From Pyrus communis (taxonomy: Eukaryota > Streptophyta > Magnoliopsida > Rosales > Rosaceae): a stretch of DNA of 64,000 nucleotides. Location: NCBI RefSeq assembly GCF_963583255.1, contig NC_084816.1, forward strand, positions 10,617,600-10,681,599, given 5' to 3'. The notes beneath the pieces are model-generated. The model made no database searches, had not been told where the DNA came from, and saw only the letters and a program-made list of their open reading frames with translations. Made by a program: the position numbers and the translations under genes. This document shows positions 1-10,419 of the stretch, one piece after another. Position 1 is the stretch's first letter, and each line of letters opens with the position of its first letter.

Positions 1-1632
1 TTTGGTTGGCCAGCATTTACATATGCCATGATCATCGAATTGTAGACCTTGACATCAGGTTTGAAGCCCTGGCTCCTTAAGCTTTCGAATGCTTGTTTGG
101 CACCGTCAAGATTGCCTACCTTGCTGTACATGTGAACCAAACTAGTGGCAGTTAAAATATCAGGTATGATACCATTTTGATTCATCTTCTTCAAAATTCT
201 CTCAGCATCTTCGAGATGGTTCTCTTTTGCATGGGCATCAATGAGCATCGAGTAATCACGAATGTTTGTCTGGAAGGATTTCTCATCCAATACAAGTTCT
301 GCCACCTACAAAACAATTCCTATATACTCAACAACTAAAAATGAAATACATATATCTTATCAAGCCACATACATGCATAAACTCAACTCACCCCACCATA
401 TCCCTAGAATATTTTCATCAAAACAGTATATAACCTCTTACATTATTTTCATAAAATAGCAGTAGATAACAAAATCTACATTTTGATAACGAATGTAACG
501 CGGATATAGCATATAATATCCAACGAAAGAGAACAAAAAAGAGCGTAGTGTGTACCTTGAAGTATAATGCAGTGTTTTGCTCTTTCAACCTATAAAGCAA
601 ATTGAGCCAATCAACCCGACTAGGATGAAGTAGCTCTACCCATTCAGCTAAAAGCGGAGACTGGTCATCCGCCACATTCGATTGAATAATATTCTCAGTA
701 ACCAATTTACATTTTCCGGATATGGGTTTCGGTTCCTGAGGCCAAGTGATCTCTTCAGCCTCATGGATTCTATTAGCCACATCAAACCACTTGGGGTCAG
801 ACAGATCAAGACCATAAATGTTGTACTTGATCTTCCCTCGCCTCTTGGGAAGCGAAACAACCTCAGATTTCACCTCTTCCCCTGTGGTTTCACCTTGCAT
901 TCCCTCTACTTGCTCCCCTGCTTCCTCCGCCTTCTTGTCCTCCCCTCGAAGCCGCTCCAAGCTCTGATAAAACTCAGCCTCCTCCATCTTCTCCTGAGCC
1001 CACTTGAACCTCAGCTCCCTAAGCATATCCCCTCGAATTCCGACTTCACCGGCGAATCTACACATCTCCTTCACTTCCTCTTCCTGCAAAAACCCCTTCA
1101 TTTTCTCCTTCTTCGCTTCCCTCTTCATGTCCTCCAACACCATATTGCTCACCTCCCACACCGTCTTCCATAAATCCTCACTAAAATCATCCAATGGCGT
1201 CGACCCTGACGTGCCCAGCATCTGCTCAATGCCGCCCTTCTCCATCTCCGCCACAACTCTCTCCACAATAATCAACAGCATGCCGTCGACGGTAGCCTTA
1301 TCGGAACCCGGGTACGATTCGGAGAGCTTCTGCCGCATGATCCACACGAACCGGGACAAGAAATCGTTAACGGCTCCGTCTTCCTCCTGCTCGGAATCCT
1401 CGGAATCAACCACCTGAGCTTGAGCAGAGTGTATGAATCGGTGAAATGGAGAAAAGGGTTTTGGGAAATTAGGGTTCTTGATGGGTTTAGAGCCGCCATA
1501 GCTCGGTGGACGAAACGTCAGAGGAACCGGGTCTGCTGCCATGGTTGTGAAAGCATAGAGCGATCGCAACCTTCCCCTGATAACTGAAGCATTGGTTACT
1601 GCTTGCCCGGAAATCAAGTGCCGCAAATTCAT
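1..1632 (-). CDS. Organelle-targeted PPR-type protein, 5' part of gene (runs off left edge)
   Basis: Two exons are visible on the minus strand. Exon 1 (1632 to 556, 359 codons) starts at the first ATG of the frame and ends at an AAG|GTACAC donor. Exon 2 starts at 305 after a TTGTAG acceptor in phase 0 and leaves the window at position 1. The N-terminus is basic and hydroxylated, as in a plastid or mitochondrial presequence; a second Met at about residue 31 is an alternative start. Residues 80-300 are acidic, helical and charged and show no PPR repeats. Exon 2 encodes typical PPR helices (DYSMLIDAHAK, TSLVHMYSKVGN, VYNSMIMAYVNAG) with about 35-residue spacing. PPR proteins bind organellar RNA and act in its processing or translation. 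Family is confident; the orthologue and target RNA are not known to me. The start codon lies about 340 bp from the first Harbinger element. Confidence 0.85.
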
Positions 1633-1975
1633 TTCTCAGAGAAGAGAGATGCTGCCTGCTGAGAGACTCTGAGGAGAGGGCTTTTGGGGTTTTTACTTTT
1701 AAATTTTATTTTTTATTTTTTTTTATTTTTTATTTTTTAAATTTCGTAGGGTTTTGCTCTCCGTTAATGAGTTATTACTGATTTGCCCCTTAATCTGTTC
1801 TTTAGTCTCATTTTTAATGTTCTTGTTGCAACGCATATGTCTTGGTGCAGTTAATTAACCTCTTGTTCCACCGAAATTACTCTACATACCCAAAAAGTTT
1901 ATTTTTCACTTTATTTTTACATAATTTCAATATTGAATGCCTATAAATTAAAAAAAAAAAAATTAGTGTATTTAA

Positions 1976-3838
1976 GACCAACTCCAATGGTGGGCTAAAA
2001 GCTAAATTACCCCTTCAAATCCAACCCAAGGGAAAAATTTGGGCTAAATGCTAAATGTTAAACCAAGGCTAGATTCCCCCCAAAATTTAGCCCAGAAATC
2101 GGTGTGGGCTCCATCAAATCAAGTGAAAAAGGGCGTTTGTTCACCAAACGCAGCCCACCCAATCGCCCAACTCGCGCAACGCGCAACCCCTCAGACAGCG
2201 AGGGCCCCACCCATATGGGCCTGTTGGCCACGTTCCGCAGCGCCTCCAACGGCTACTTCCATCCAATGGTCATGATCTATAGGCCGTTGGTTAATCCAAT
2301 GGCCTAGATTCATTTTTTTTTGTTTTTATATTTATATATTATTGAATTCAACGGCTGAGATCGAATATAATCAAATCTAATGGTAAAAAAAAAGATCTAA
2401 CGGTCCATATTTAAATCCAACGGCTAAAATAATTAAAAGAAATTATTTAACTCAAAATTCACCCAAAAACTCTATAAATATCTATGTATTTGTTCAAACA
2501 TCCAAACAAAACTCAATTTTCTCTTACAATTCTTCCAATTTATCTTTCTACCATTTCTTTCAATTTCCAAATTGTTCAACATGGCAAGAGAGCATATTAG
2601 AGGTCGTAATTGGAGCTGTGAGGAAGATGTTGCTTTATGCTTGGCATGAGTTTCTGTTAGCGAATATGGTACAGTTGGCACAGATCAAAATAAAAAAGTT
2701 TTGTGGGATAAAATCATTGCAAAGTTTCAAGAAAACTGGAACGGTGGTGGGCGGGATGGTGGTGGTGTTTATGATCGGTGGAAGACTATAAACAAAGTAT
2801 GCACTTTATGGAAGGGAAGCTTGGAGAGAGCCGTAGTTGGCATGCCTAGTGGAAGGAGCGTCATAGAAATTGTGAGTTTTGTTCTTGATATTTTATTTGT
2901 CATGTACATAATATTAATTTGCAACTAATTATTTTATGTATTTTTTGCATAGGGTGACAAAGCAATGGAAATTTACAAGATAAGAGTAACACCAAAAAAT
3001 CAAGTTTTTAAGTTGCAACATGCTTGGGACGTCCTTAAGGATTGTCTGAGGTGTGGAACTGATGCGGACCAGCAATGCAGAAGATTATTTCAACGTGAAG
3101 CCGCACACACAAATGTTGGAGATGAAGGTGTCGATGAAATGACCCCATCTTCTTCTTTTGCAAGGCCTCCAGGAAGAGATAAGCAAAAGGAAGCAAAGAG
3201 AAAATGAAAGTTCCAAGATCCGATGAGTGGACACTTTACTACCAGAATTGCAAAATTGAATTAAACCCATAGCACTCGCCAAAAAGAAACGGCCCGAATG
3301 CGTTTACAAATGAAGGAAATCTCAGATAGGTAGCAAGATAGGTTTGAAATTAATTTGATGATGGAGGACCTCAGCAAATACACACCAGAGAGGAAGAAGT
3401 TCTTACGTGGTAAACAAAAGGAAATTTTGTGAAAGTCTACCTCAAGGAGTATGTTTCAAGATGATGAATCCTCTGAACCCTATATCCCAATTTAGTCACC
3501 TGCCGTCTCTTTATGAATTATGTGCTTTATTAATTAAATTTATTAATTGTTGTTTGTATTAAGTTTATGTAATTTATTAATTATGTGGTTTATGAATTAT
3601 CGGTCGTATTAGGTTTATAATTTTTCAATACTTATCGGAATTAAAATTTTTTTAGATTAAAATGTTCATAAAATTAATTTACGACAGTCTATATATTAAA
3701 AAAAAGAATTTAATTTTAATAATCCTGGTCTAAAAATTTTAGGCTAAAAGGGTTGAAGTAAAAAAGCTGTTTTTGAGTTACAAGCTAAATTTTTCAGACT
3801 AAAAAATTTGACTTTTAACCCAATTATTAAAGAAGGTC
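1976..3838 (+). mobile_element. PIF/Harbinger-type DNA transposon, non-autonomous, ORF1 only
   Basis: The element is bounded by a 3-bp TAA duplication (1973-1975 and 3839-3841), as expected for PIF/Harbinger insertion. Its ends are degenerate inverted repeats of about 35 bp: GACCAACTCC-like on the left and the complement of GACCTTCTTT on the right, followed in both by a GGGYTAAAAG-like block. The body carries a TATA-like box near 2472 and a spliced Myb/SANT-like ORF1 relic at 2581-3432. No DDE transposase is present, so movement would have needed a partner in trans. Confidence 0.75.
2581..3432 (+). pseudogene. Harbinger ORF1 (Myb/SANT-like DNA-binding protein) relic
   Basis: The reading frame starts at ATG 2581 with a Myb/SANT-like trihelix (GRNWSCEEDVALCLA, then VLWDKIIAKFQ and YDRWKTINK). 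It is interrupted by TGA at 2647-2649 where the family has Trp. An intron runs from the GTGAGT donor at 2872 to the AG acceptor at 2951-2952. After about 3205 the conserved C-terminal part (FQDPMSGHFTTRIAKLN, later a coiled region ending KYTPERKKFLRGKQKEIL) continues only in a shifted frame with two more stops (TAA after KLN, TAG near 3349). In PIF/Harbinger elements ORF1 helps import the transposase and bind element ends. This copy cannot make an intact protein. It is similar to host genes often annotated 'glutathione S-transferase T3-like', a naming artefact of this family. Confidence 0.8.
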
Positions 3839-3841
3839 TAA

Positions 3842-4815
3842 CCCATTCATATATAAAAAATGGAAGTAAACGATAAAATATATATGAGAATATGCATACA
3901 CACACCCATCGTTTTGTCGCCGAAGGTTTTAGACACCCGCCGTCTCTTTCATTTCATCTCTATTTTCTCCGTCGGCCCCTAAAGATTTCTATCAAATTTC
4001 GATCCATTGGAGTCGCCGTCGACAGCCCGACTTCACTCTTCTCTCCGTCGTCTTTCACTGTCGAGCCACCGCTGCATTACTTTTCCGGCCGTTTTGCAGG
4101 TACAGTTTAGATTTCTTGAAATTTTCTATTTTTCTTTGGTTTAAATTTTGGCGACAAACATGAAATATTTCTGAAATCTTGTAATTATGAGCATTCACTG
4201 GCGATTTGATGTCTGTGCTATACAAAACTGTAGTAAAATCTTTCTGAGTTTTTATAATTTGCATAAATGAATTATTTCTTCCCAATGAATTTTGTAATTT
4301 TTGTTTGTATAGTTTCACTTTCTCATTGTATAGGAAAGCAGCATTTGCGATTCAAATCTCGGTTAGGGTTAGAGAAGTGAGAATCCACTCTTTCATAGGT
4401 GTGGCTTCATGCCGTTTTCAATGGATTGGCTTGGCATGAATATTTAGGGATGGATATTTGTTCTTGAGGTATTTCTTAAAATGGGCCATTTTAAGTATGG
4501 ATCACGGCATTGTTGTTTGATTTTTTGATCGCTGTGAATTAGATTTGAATATCTTTGATCTTCTTTTTCATCTGTTCCGTAAAACATATCATCCAAGTAA
4601 CTACATGGACTTGAATCGACTTCTGGAATAATGCTGAGAAGTACGATACAGAAGTAATGACCATTTTAGTTCACTTGTATGCTAGTCGGACTGTAGAGTT
4701 TAGGGTTATGCGTGATTTGACCTGGTTTGGAGTTTGATTCTATGTTGGTTTTGAGATGCTCAGGAAGGTCCTCAAGAGGTCAGCGGTAAGCGTTGCTTGT
4801 TAGAGTTTGACAGAG
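3842..4815 (+). promoter_or_regulatory. Likely 5' UTR and first intron of the uS17 gene
   Basis: There is no protein frame of interest here. A pyrimidine-rich stretch (3900-4080) resembles a ribosomal-protein leader. A candidate donor (CAG|GTACAG, about 4099) and acceptor (TATAG|GAAAGC, about 4333) would define a 5' UTR intron. This is inference from splice-like signals; transcript data would be needed. Confidence 0.4.
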
Positions 4816-5190
4816 ATGAAAACGGTGGTGGGGATGGTGGTTTCCAATAAGATGCAGAAATCAGTGGTGGTGGCAGTGGACAGGCTGTTCCATCACAAGC
4901 TCTACAACCGATACGTGAAGAGGACCTCCAAGTTCATGGCCCATGACGAGCACAATCACTGCAACATTGGCGACCGAGTATGTCCCTGTCTCTGTCTCTG
5001 TCTTTCTAATTATTTAATTCTTATTAATTTCATCATAAGCAAACTATTTCATCAGGTTCGATTGGATCCCTCGAGGCCTCTGAGCAAGCGCAAGCATTGG
5101 GATGTGGCTGAAATCCTCACCAAAGCACGCATCTACCAGCCTCCTGTACCATCAGATTCACCTTCAGCTTCAATTCAGTCTAATTCTTAA
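4816..5190 (+). CDS. RPS17: Bacterial-type ribosomal protein uS17 (probably mitochondrial)
   Basis: This is a primary rRNA-binding protein of the small subunit. Two exons (4816-4977 and 5056-5190) are joined by a 78-bp intron with GTATGT and ATCAG borders and give 98 residues. The protein follows the bacterial uS17 pattern along its length: [18 protein letters not shown], then a basic strand ([11 protein letters not shown]), the [13 protein letters not shown] loop and [16 protein letters not shown] chose ATG 4816 because the residues after it match the bacterial start and the frame upstream offers no ATG. There is no long presequence, as is common for short plant mitochondrial uS17, so the compartment is an inference; a plastid form would normally be longer with a transit peptide. 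Another GT/AG pair after the stop (about 5190 to 5412) may be a 3' UTR intron. Confidence 0.9.
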   Translation: MKTVVGMVVSNKMQKSVVVAVDRLFHHKLYNRYVKRTSKFMAHDEHNHCNIGDRVCPCLCLCLSNYLILINFIISKLFHQVRLDPSRPLSKRKHWDVAEILTKARIYQPPVPSDSPSASIQSNS

Positions 5191-5763
5191 GGTATTGTTC
5201 ATTCCAACTGCTATTATGTTTCCTTTCTTCAACTACGATTAGCTCTTTTTTCGAAGTTGGTTTGAATACTCCATAGTTCACCTTTTTCCCTAAACCCTTT
5301 GCCAACACAAGACTCCTAAATGTAAGTTTTGAAGTCCCAAAGCATTTTCAAGACAAATATGAACCATTCTGACATTTAGAACTATAATCTCTCCTTCATT
5401 TTTTCTGGCAGGTGAAAATTTTTGATGACCGTCCTAGAGTTTGTCAAGACGTTAGATTTAGCCAAATCCAAGTTCCCGGTATTTTTTGAGTATTTTGTTT
5501 GTATGGGTGAATGTTTTCTCTTACAATCCAGAACCTAATCGTGTACTGAATTTTCAAACCAGATACTCTGGATAAATCCCATAATTGCAATCAATGTTCA
5601 TTAAGAGAGGTCTTTTTTTATTTATTTATTTATTTATTTATTTTTTTTATGGAAATTCAGTATTTACGTTGTGATACGCTTCAAACAAACGAAAAATGTC
5701 GTCGTACTCCTGCTTTCACAATGAAAAGTATGACAGGATGATTGGAGTATACTTCGATAAATT
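5191..5763. other. Intergenic, no gene seen
   Basis: This stretch holds the putative 3' UTR of the uS17 gene and a (TTTA)n run near 5615-5650. I see no coding signal. Confidence 0.5.
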
Positions 5764-6835
5764 TCATCGACGCCTGTATTCATCTCCACAGTCGCCGATC
5801 ACTTGAAGGAGATTCTTCCCTTTCTTTGTGACTTCCTTTATGCTGCTTCTATCTTCCTCGTCAAGAGTAAGCGAAAACACTGCGTTGCAGTCTTGGATGT
5901 GTTCCGACAGCCCGAGTCTAACGCCTACCATTGATCCTGTCACTGCCTGCTGCAATTTTAACAAGCCAAACACACACAAATCATGACTTAAACTGCAACT
6001 GATGCAAAACAATTTTTGAGGTTAAACAGAACCCGAAAATTTCTGATTTCGCAGCAACGTTGAGGTCCAACTTTACCTGATCTAGAACGTATTTCACAGC
6101 AACGTTGGCGATCGAGACCCCGTGTTTAGTAGCAATGCCCTTGATTGTCTGAAGAAGAGCTTGGAAAAGGCTCCAACCTCCCCAGGCATCGACCATATGC
6201 CACACATTACAAATGGAGTAAGAATGGATCGAAACAGATAAAATGCGCATAACATATTGATCGAGTTCAAGACTCCATACCCGTTTATACTTTTGGAGGG
6301 AGGGAGTATTTAACGGAGGCCCGGCAAAAGTAATGTTCACGTTGGTATTGAGGAACTTTTCCGATAATAGGCCACCCATTACTGTCCCATACCTGCAACA
6401 GAAGGTATTAGAATAACAAAATTGGCTGAGAGAGAGGGAGAGAGAGAGAGAGAGAGTGAGACGTTATAAGTTTGACTCCCGTAAGCTGACAAAGCTCCGC
6501 CATTTTCTGTTGAGGTCGCATGTCGACAATAGAATGTTGGACCTGATTACATTGTATGAACGTGATTATAAAGCACAAGGAGATGCACAGCATACTTCCA
6601 TGAGAACAATCAAGATTCGAAACAAACATACCTGATTGCTTACGACAGGAATCTCATTTTCTAAGGCGACCGTCTTAATTTTACCTGCGAACCAGTAGCT
6701 GAAGTAATGCAATCAAACCTTGAAATGATAGTCGATGTTTTAGTTCAAGTTACAACAGTAATTCACCAACCACCTTCTTTCAAATCTGTAAGGTGCTTTA
6801 GTGCGTCGAGGTAACTAGTATTTGCATAATCCCAC
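5764..6835 (-). pseudogene. Aldo/keto reductase (NAD(P)-linked oxidoreductase) gene fragment, broken
   Basis: Five or six exons of a plant aldo/keto reductase remain on the minus strand. They are 6835-6774 (WDYANTSYLDALKHLTDLK), about 6687-6636 (KIKTVALENEIPVVSNQ), about 6545-6459 (VQHSIVDMRPQQKMAELCQ), about 6392-6282 (YGTVMGGLLSEKFL, then FAGPPLNTPSLQKYKR), about 6194-6076 (VDAWGGWSLFQALLQTIKG, then VAVKYVLDQ) and 5949-5764 (QAVTGSMVGVRLGLSEHIQ, ending GDCGDEYRRR). The N-terminal barrel strands and catalytic Asp/Tyr region are absent. About a dozen residues are missing after KTVAL, where the family normally has a conserved TNFD-like segment. The acceptor before VDAWGG reads CAT instead of CAG. 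From memory it resembles Arabidopsis At2g27680; that link is tentative. A truncated, probably non-functional copy is the simplest reading. Confidence 0.75.
6427..6460. repeat. (GA)n microsatellite in pseudogene intron
   Basis: A run of GA dinucleotides with one interruption lies inside an intron of the aldo/keto reductase relic. Confidence 0.8.
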
Positions 6836-6977
6836 CTATCTCAAGTAGAAAGGCAAATTCACCCTCACAAGTCATTCACTTTATAATCACAAATCATTAA
6901 ATGACAAAAATCAAGCAACGGTTCCAGCAAGATTTCAATCTTTTTTTTGTCTGCAACTATTCTACATAGAAAAAAAT

Positions 6978-7142
6978 ATTAGAGAAATCAACTCTTCAAA
7001 CCATATTTTGTGGCCCACAGGATTTGCGGTAGATGGTTAGATTCCATTTTTTATGCTTTAAAAAAAGAATTCAACTATCAACTAACACATCATGTAATTT
7101 ATATACAATATGATCTAAAAAGATGACATTTCTAACATCACC
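6978..7142. repeat. Palindromic MITE-like repeat (copy 1 of 4)
   Basis: The left arm (TTCAAACCATATTTTGT...) pairs imperfectly with the right arm (...ATATGATCTAAAAAGA), about 165 bp overall. Related copies lie at about 9812-9985, 10132-10280 and 12445-12610, once in each tandem unit plus one extra. They appear to have been multiplied with the tandem array rather than inserted independently. Confidence 0.55.
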
Positions 7143-7415
7143 CTTACGGCCTTACCACATTTGTTCTCGTGAACTATGTATAGTTCTCTATGCTTAATTT
7201 TTGCAGTGATGTAATCGTTGTTATTAGAATTTTTGCTCTACCATGTCATGTTGTTTCTTGTATTAAACCGTTTATATATATAAAGATTATCGATATTTAA
7301 TACCTTCGACCCTAAGAAGTTGAGGGCCGCAGAGACCAAACCAGTCTAACAAAACCCTAGTGAAAACAAGAAAAACGTCTTACGTCACATACTTCTCCAA
7401 AGCAACCGATCTACC

Positions 7416-7737
7416 TGTTAAGAGTTGTCCCACAAGGTTTGCTATGTGCTTATATGATCTTGGGCTACTCCCCATATTGCCAATTGGTTTTATGGTGGAA
7501 CCTCAATTTCATCATGGTATCATAGTAGGTTGTCTCACGTGTGAAGCCCAATGGTTACACGCGCTCCACGTCACCCAGTTGTTGCTCACGTGTAGGCTTG
7601 AAAATCCGCCACACGTGCGGAGGCGTGTTGAGAGTTGTCCCACATTGGTGAGGGGCAATGTTTGCTATGTGCTTATATGATCTTGGACTACTTCTTATAT
7701 TGCCAATTGATTTTTTGGTGAAACCTCAATTTTATCA
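7416..7737 (+). mobile_element. TRIM (terminal-repeat retrotransposon in miniature), complete
   Basis: A 322-bp insertion splits unit 1 exactly where unit 3 is continuous. It is flanked by a perfect 5-bp duplication CTACC (7411-7415, 7738-7742). Two direct LTRs of 99 bp (7416-7514) and 112 bp (7626-7737) begin TGTTRAGAGTTGTCCCAC and end ATCA; the first lacks 13 bp present in the second. A primer-binding site TGGTATCATAG, matching initiator-Met tRNA, starts one base past the first LTR. A purine-rich GCGGAGGCG precedes the second. The 111-bp interior codes for nothing. Confidence 0.85.
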
Positions 7738-8607
7738 CTACCATCACCAAACTCAGAAAGAAAACCAAATGCATGCACCAGCATCAGCACCTGCTATCAT
7801 CAAACTGATTTGTTTGTTTATTTACCATAGAAGTATGTCATCAATCATCAAACTCTGAATAGTACTATGGATATCTGTTTCCTTATGGGGCTATTTAATA
7901 TGCATAAATGCTGCAGAAATTGTTCTAATTTTTATGGATTCATATGATCCTTTTTTAGATTTTTTTAATCTGTTTTTGTTTCTGCCTGTATGAGGGAATA
8001 CTAGGACATACAAATAAAATATGTCTCTTCTAATAAACCAACATATGAAAAAAATTTAATAATCATTGAGATGTTTTCTTCCATGCATGAATGAAACTAC
8101 AAGCTCCTCTCTTATTGATAGGCATGGGAAATATGGTCAAATTAAGTTATCCTCCATAATTGATGTTGACAAGGCTTAAAAAAAATAATCAAAACCAACG
8201 AATATAGAGAATTTTACTTTCGTAATGCAGAGAACATTACTATAGTATTCACGTGAACTGTCTTTAGTCACGTCATTCTTTTGTTGTGATACAACTGTTG
8301 CTGTAATGTCTCGTGAACTATTTGTGCTTATGTATAGCTTTTGCAGTGATGTAACCATTCTAGTTTCTATAATAATGTAACCGTAGCTGCACAACTCTTG
8401 TTAAATATCTGCAGCTCTAGCTAACTTTCATATTGATGTAAGCGTTGCTGCATTTTTCCCGTGAACTATATGTGGTCCTGTCTGGCTTTTACAGTGATGT
8501 AACCGTTAATCTAGGATCTCTTGTGAGTTGGTTTTTATTTTATCTAGGATCTCTTGTGAGTTTGTTGGACTATGTCCCGTCTTGGTCTCTTAAATAAGTT
8601 AATGTCG

Positions 8608-8703
8608 AAATTTTTGGGATTCATACCGAGCCAATCCAAAACCTTTCGGTACGAGAATCGAGATTACATATTCAGGGGTTCGGAAATCCCAAACAAAACA
8701 GAT

Positions 8704-8745
<42 letters not shown>

Positions 8746-9150
8746 TTGCATACATGTGTATATATATTGGTTGCATACATGTTGAATGTTGAATTTAAGT
8801 AGTCTGATAATAGACTATATTAGAAATAGAAGTATGAAATTTCAAATTGGTATAAAGTAAAAAGCCTAAATTTCAATTGATATGAAATTGGGGAACAAAA
8901 TTTTAGGCCAAACGCCTAAATTTTAGCCCACAACCCAAATATTCCAAATTTTAACCCAAAAGCCCAAAACCGAAAATCAAATCCTGATCCATCCTGAAAT
9001 ATTGAAACCATTTCGGGAATCTTGAAAATTAGGAATACCGAAATTTTAATTTGGGATTGGTCTTCAAATTCCAGTCTCGAAAATTTTCGATCTGGGATCC
9101 GGGATCCCATTTTCGATTTAGGATCGCATACCGAACCATTCTTACTGTAA
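8608..9150. mobile_element. Unclassified insertion in tandem unit 1, with (TA)n tract
   Basis: Comparison with unit 2 (about 11445-11470) shows about 540 bp present only in unit 1. The right end (…GCATACCGAACCATTCTTACTG) and left end (…GATTCATACCGAGCC) share an ATACCGARCC motif. A pure TA run occupies about 8706-8742, followed by a duplicated 'ttggttgcatacatg'. The class is not certain; a decayed non-autonomous DNA element is my best guess. Confidence 0.45.
8706..8742. repeat. (TA)n microsatellite
   Basis: Uninterrupted TA dinucleotides, inside the unit-1 insertion. Confidence 0.9.
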
Positions 9151-10097
9151 AGGATGTCTAAATGTGTTATTGTGAATAGTTTTATTATCATTTTCCCCTT
9201 ATTGCGGCTGCCAAACTAGAACACGCTTAGGCTTCTCATTGTGATTAACTATTTCTAGTATATTATATATAATAAATAAATAAAAAGAATTCATCAGTAT
9301 TTATCTTGGGCCTGAAAAGTTGAGGACCGCAGAGACCAGCCCAGTCAAACATAAGGCTAGCAAAAACAAGAAAAATATAGACTTAGATTATTTCCATTCC
9401 AGCAGTGATTGGATTAACAAATTTTGAGGTTTTGATACTCATAAACATGTTATTATTGGTTCTGATAATATTCCCAATTGGTATAAATTTTGATAACTCA
9501 AGGCTAAAATCTGAGTAGAATTTTAACTGTGATGGTATTTGCCTTGAACATGCAGTTTTTCCGTACCTTGTCTGAAATAATCATGTTATCGAAATGCTTC
9601 TGAAAGCTTACTTTAGAGCTAAAATTTATGTTTTACAGTTTGCTACAGATCTTCAAACAAGAGAGTTATATGCAGATCTTATGAATATGCAAATGAATAT
9701 GAGGAATAGTACTGACTAGGATTACACCTTGTTACTAGTTAATGAAGAGGAGATTAGATTTGATTCTGTCTCGGCTTTTATTGTTTGCAACTACTCTACA
9801 GAGAAAAAAAAAAATATTAGGAAAAGCATCTTTTCAAACTATATTTTGTAAACCGCATGATTGACAGTTAATGGTTGGATTCCTTTTTTAATGATTTAAA
9901 AAATGAATCTAACTATTAACCGCCACGTCATGTAGTTTATATAAAATATGGTCTAAGAATATGACTTTTCTAGCATCATCCTTACTACATTAGTTCTCGT
10001 GAACTATCCATAGTTCTCTCTGCTTAATTTTGTGGTGATGTAATGGTTTGTACTAGTTAATGAAGAGGAGATCATCTTTGGTTCTGTCTCGCTTTTG

Positions 10098-10384
10098 TTG
10101 TTTGCATTTAATCTACAGAGAAAAAAAATTAGGGAAATCATTTTTTCAAACCATATTTTGTAAACCGTAGTTGATGGTTGGATTCCATTTTAATGATTTA
10201 AAAAATAAATCTAATTATCAACTGCCACGTCATGTAGTTTATATAAAATATGGTCTAAAAAGATAACCTTTCAAGCATCATCCTGACAACATTCAATAGT
10301 TCTCTATGCTTAATTTTGTAGTGATGTAATCGTTCTTGTAAGAATTTTTCTCTACCTTGTTATGTTGTTTTTCGTATTAAACCG

Positions 10385-10419
<35 letters not shown>

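Larger units (their letters stand above)
6953..10097. repeat. Tandem unit 1 of the F-box upstream region
   Basis: Shared landmarks show that 6.95-14.1 kb is a three-fold tandem duplication. The landmarks are a 'gcaactattctacagag' block (6953, 10098, 12419), a 'gaggnccgcagagaccaa' block (about 7320, 10470, 12788), an 'agagaatnttactttcgtaat' block (8208, 11052, 13315) and an 'aggcttctcattatga' block (9228, 11619, 13858). Unit 1 is longest because of a TRIM (7416-7737) and an inserted segment (about 8608-9150). Its right end carries an extra partial copy of the first block (9787-10097). I see no open gene in it. Confidence 0.75.

Noticed and set aside
682..1417. Two plus-strand open frames of 137-163 codons
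   Set aside because: They overlap the PPR-type exon on the other strand, have leucine/serine-rich shadow composition and no family resemblance.
2048..2307. Open frames on both strands in the first Harbinger element
   Set aside because: GC-rich terminal region of the transposon; no protein similarity and no splice or start context.
4807..4815. Upstream TTG start for uS17
   Set aside because: The ATG at 4816 is a standard start and matches the family N-terminus; plant nuclear genes rarely start at TTG.
7360..7858. Plus-strand frames sharing a CYDLGLL motif
   Set aside because: The repeated residues come from the two LTRs of the TRIM, not from a gene.
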